In this document: positions 30,486 to 30,880 of the stretch, piece by piece
Numbering within the stretch: position 1 is the stretch's first letter
Layout of the letters: each line of letters opens with the position of its first letter
From: RGIG6375 sp964472725
GTDB taxonomy: Bacteria; Bacillota; Clostridia; Oscillospirales; Oscillospiraceae
DNA: 30,880 bases
Assembly (NCBI GenBank): GCA_964472725.1
Contig: CAYYLZ010000023.1
Coordinates: forward strand, 1-30,880
Direction: 5' to 3'
Notes under the pieces: model-generated
The model's database searches: none
Told to the model about the DNA's origin: nothing
The model's input: only the letters and a program-made list of their open reading frames with translations
Program-made: the position numbers and the translations under genes

Positions 30486-30880
30486 TTAGGTCAAGCCCTG
30501 TACTTCTACTTTTCCGTCCTTGGCGGTGACGGAGATATAGCGAAGGCTCTCCTGATAGCGGGAGATGATAAGCTCGGTGATGGCGTCCTCGACCTCACGC
30601 TGAATGGTACGGCGGAGGTTTCTTGCGCCGTAGGTGGCGGAATAGGACTTCTCTACCAAATAGGCCAGCAGAGCGTCGTCGTATCCAAGGCTGTAGCCCT
30701 TTTCCGCCATACTGTCATGAAGCTCGCGCATCATGATGTCGGCGATACCCTTGAAATTCTCCTCGCTGAGCTGGTTGAAGTAAACGATCTCGTCCACGCG
30801 GTTGATGAACTCAGGGCGAAGGAAATCGTTGAGAGCCTTCATGGCCTTCTCTCTTCCCTGCTCCGCTACGGTCTGGTTGA
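30486..30880 (-). CDS. Clp ATPase (ClpC/ClpA-like AAA+ unfoldase), 3' end only
   Basis: The last 131 codons of a clp ATPase gene continuing past the right edge. The visible part includes the second AAA+ domain's sensor/arginine-finger region FLRPEFINRVDEIVYF and the D2 small (ClpB_D2-small) domain with YGARNLRRTIQREVEDAITE, where sensor-2 Arg lies. ClpC, ClpA and ClpB-like paralogs share these motifs. ClpC-type is favoured by the short C-terminus, but the N-terminal and IGL/LGF loop regions needed to decide lie outside. Role: ATP-driven unfolding, usually for ClpP. Confidence 0.92.
   Translation of the reverse strand, partial: NQTVAEQGREKAMKALNDFLRPEFINRVDEIVYFNQLSEENFKGIADIMMRELHDSMAEKGYSLGYDDALLAYLVEKSYSATYGARNLRRTIQREVEDAITELIISRYQESLRYISVTAKDGKVEVQGLT

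Noticed and set aside
1..30880. CRISPR arrays, insertion sequences, prophage or defence islands
   Set aside because: No regularly spaced repeats, transposase, integrase or terminal inverted repeats were seen; gene order is mostly conserved core genome.

Overview
This looks like a chromosomal segment of an endospore-forming member of the Clostridia, most likely close to the Oscillospiraceae/Ruminococcaceae. The basis is a spore cortex-lytic enzyme (SleB), a threonine T-box in front of a threonyl-tRNA synthetase lacking the TGS domain, the gdpP-rplI-dnaB and ylxM-ffh-rpsP-khpA-rimM-trmD gene orders, an EF-P-modification M16 pair (YmfF/YmfH type), and frequent TTG/GTG starts with strong GGAGG-type ribosome sites. 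The genus cannot be fixed from sequence reading alone. No phage, insertion sequence, CRISPR array or recognisable defence system is present; almost everything is core genome plus one transport-rich block.

Layout. (1) 1-1300: 3' part of a tRNA-Thr(CGT) with its terminator, then on the minus strand a small peptide deformylase and sleB. (2) 1291-3344, minus: thrS behind a complete promoter, Thr T-box and terminator. (3) 3391-13108, minus: a run of eight tightly packed genes, transcribed in the order gdpP-rplI-dnaB-tilS-hpt-ftsH-ychF-acyltransferase, apparently from one promoter at about 13.1 kb. It links c-di-AMP hydrolysis, ribosome assembly, replication, tRNA maturation, purine salvage and membrane proteolysis. 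(4) 13280-20016, plus: an XRE/helical-repeat regulator, a sodium-coupled NSS transporter, a uroporphyrinogen-decarboxylase-family (MtaA/CmuA-like) protein behind a textbook-consensus promoter, and a TAXI-type TRAP transporter (lipoprotein receptor plus fused permease). (5) 20073-25511, minus: azlD/azlC amino-acid exporter, an acidic coiled-coil protein of unknown function, lgt, and the two M16 peptidase-family genes. (6) 25717-29682, plus: the SRP/ribosome-maturation cluster, ending in a tiny zinc-finger protein where rplS is normally expected. (7) 29740-30880, minus: a membrane-anchored XRE regulator and the 3' end of a clp ATPase gene that runs off the window.

How the parts work together. 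Most genes serve information processing: tRNA charging and modification, ribosome maturation, SRP and replication. Protein quality control and membrane biogenesis are also represented by FtsH, Clp and Lgt. The 14.3-21.2 kb block adds amino-acid/organic-acid transport, which fits an amino-acid- or acid-fermenting anaerobe. The most notable features are regulatory: the sleB ribosome site lies in the arm of a hairpin that overlaps a sporulation-like promoter; a perfect 12-bp palindrome fills the spacer of the consensus promoter at 15.6 kb; a long hairpin lies in the rimM leader; and several dyads lie in the divergent intergenic regions.
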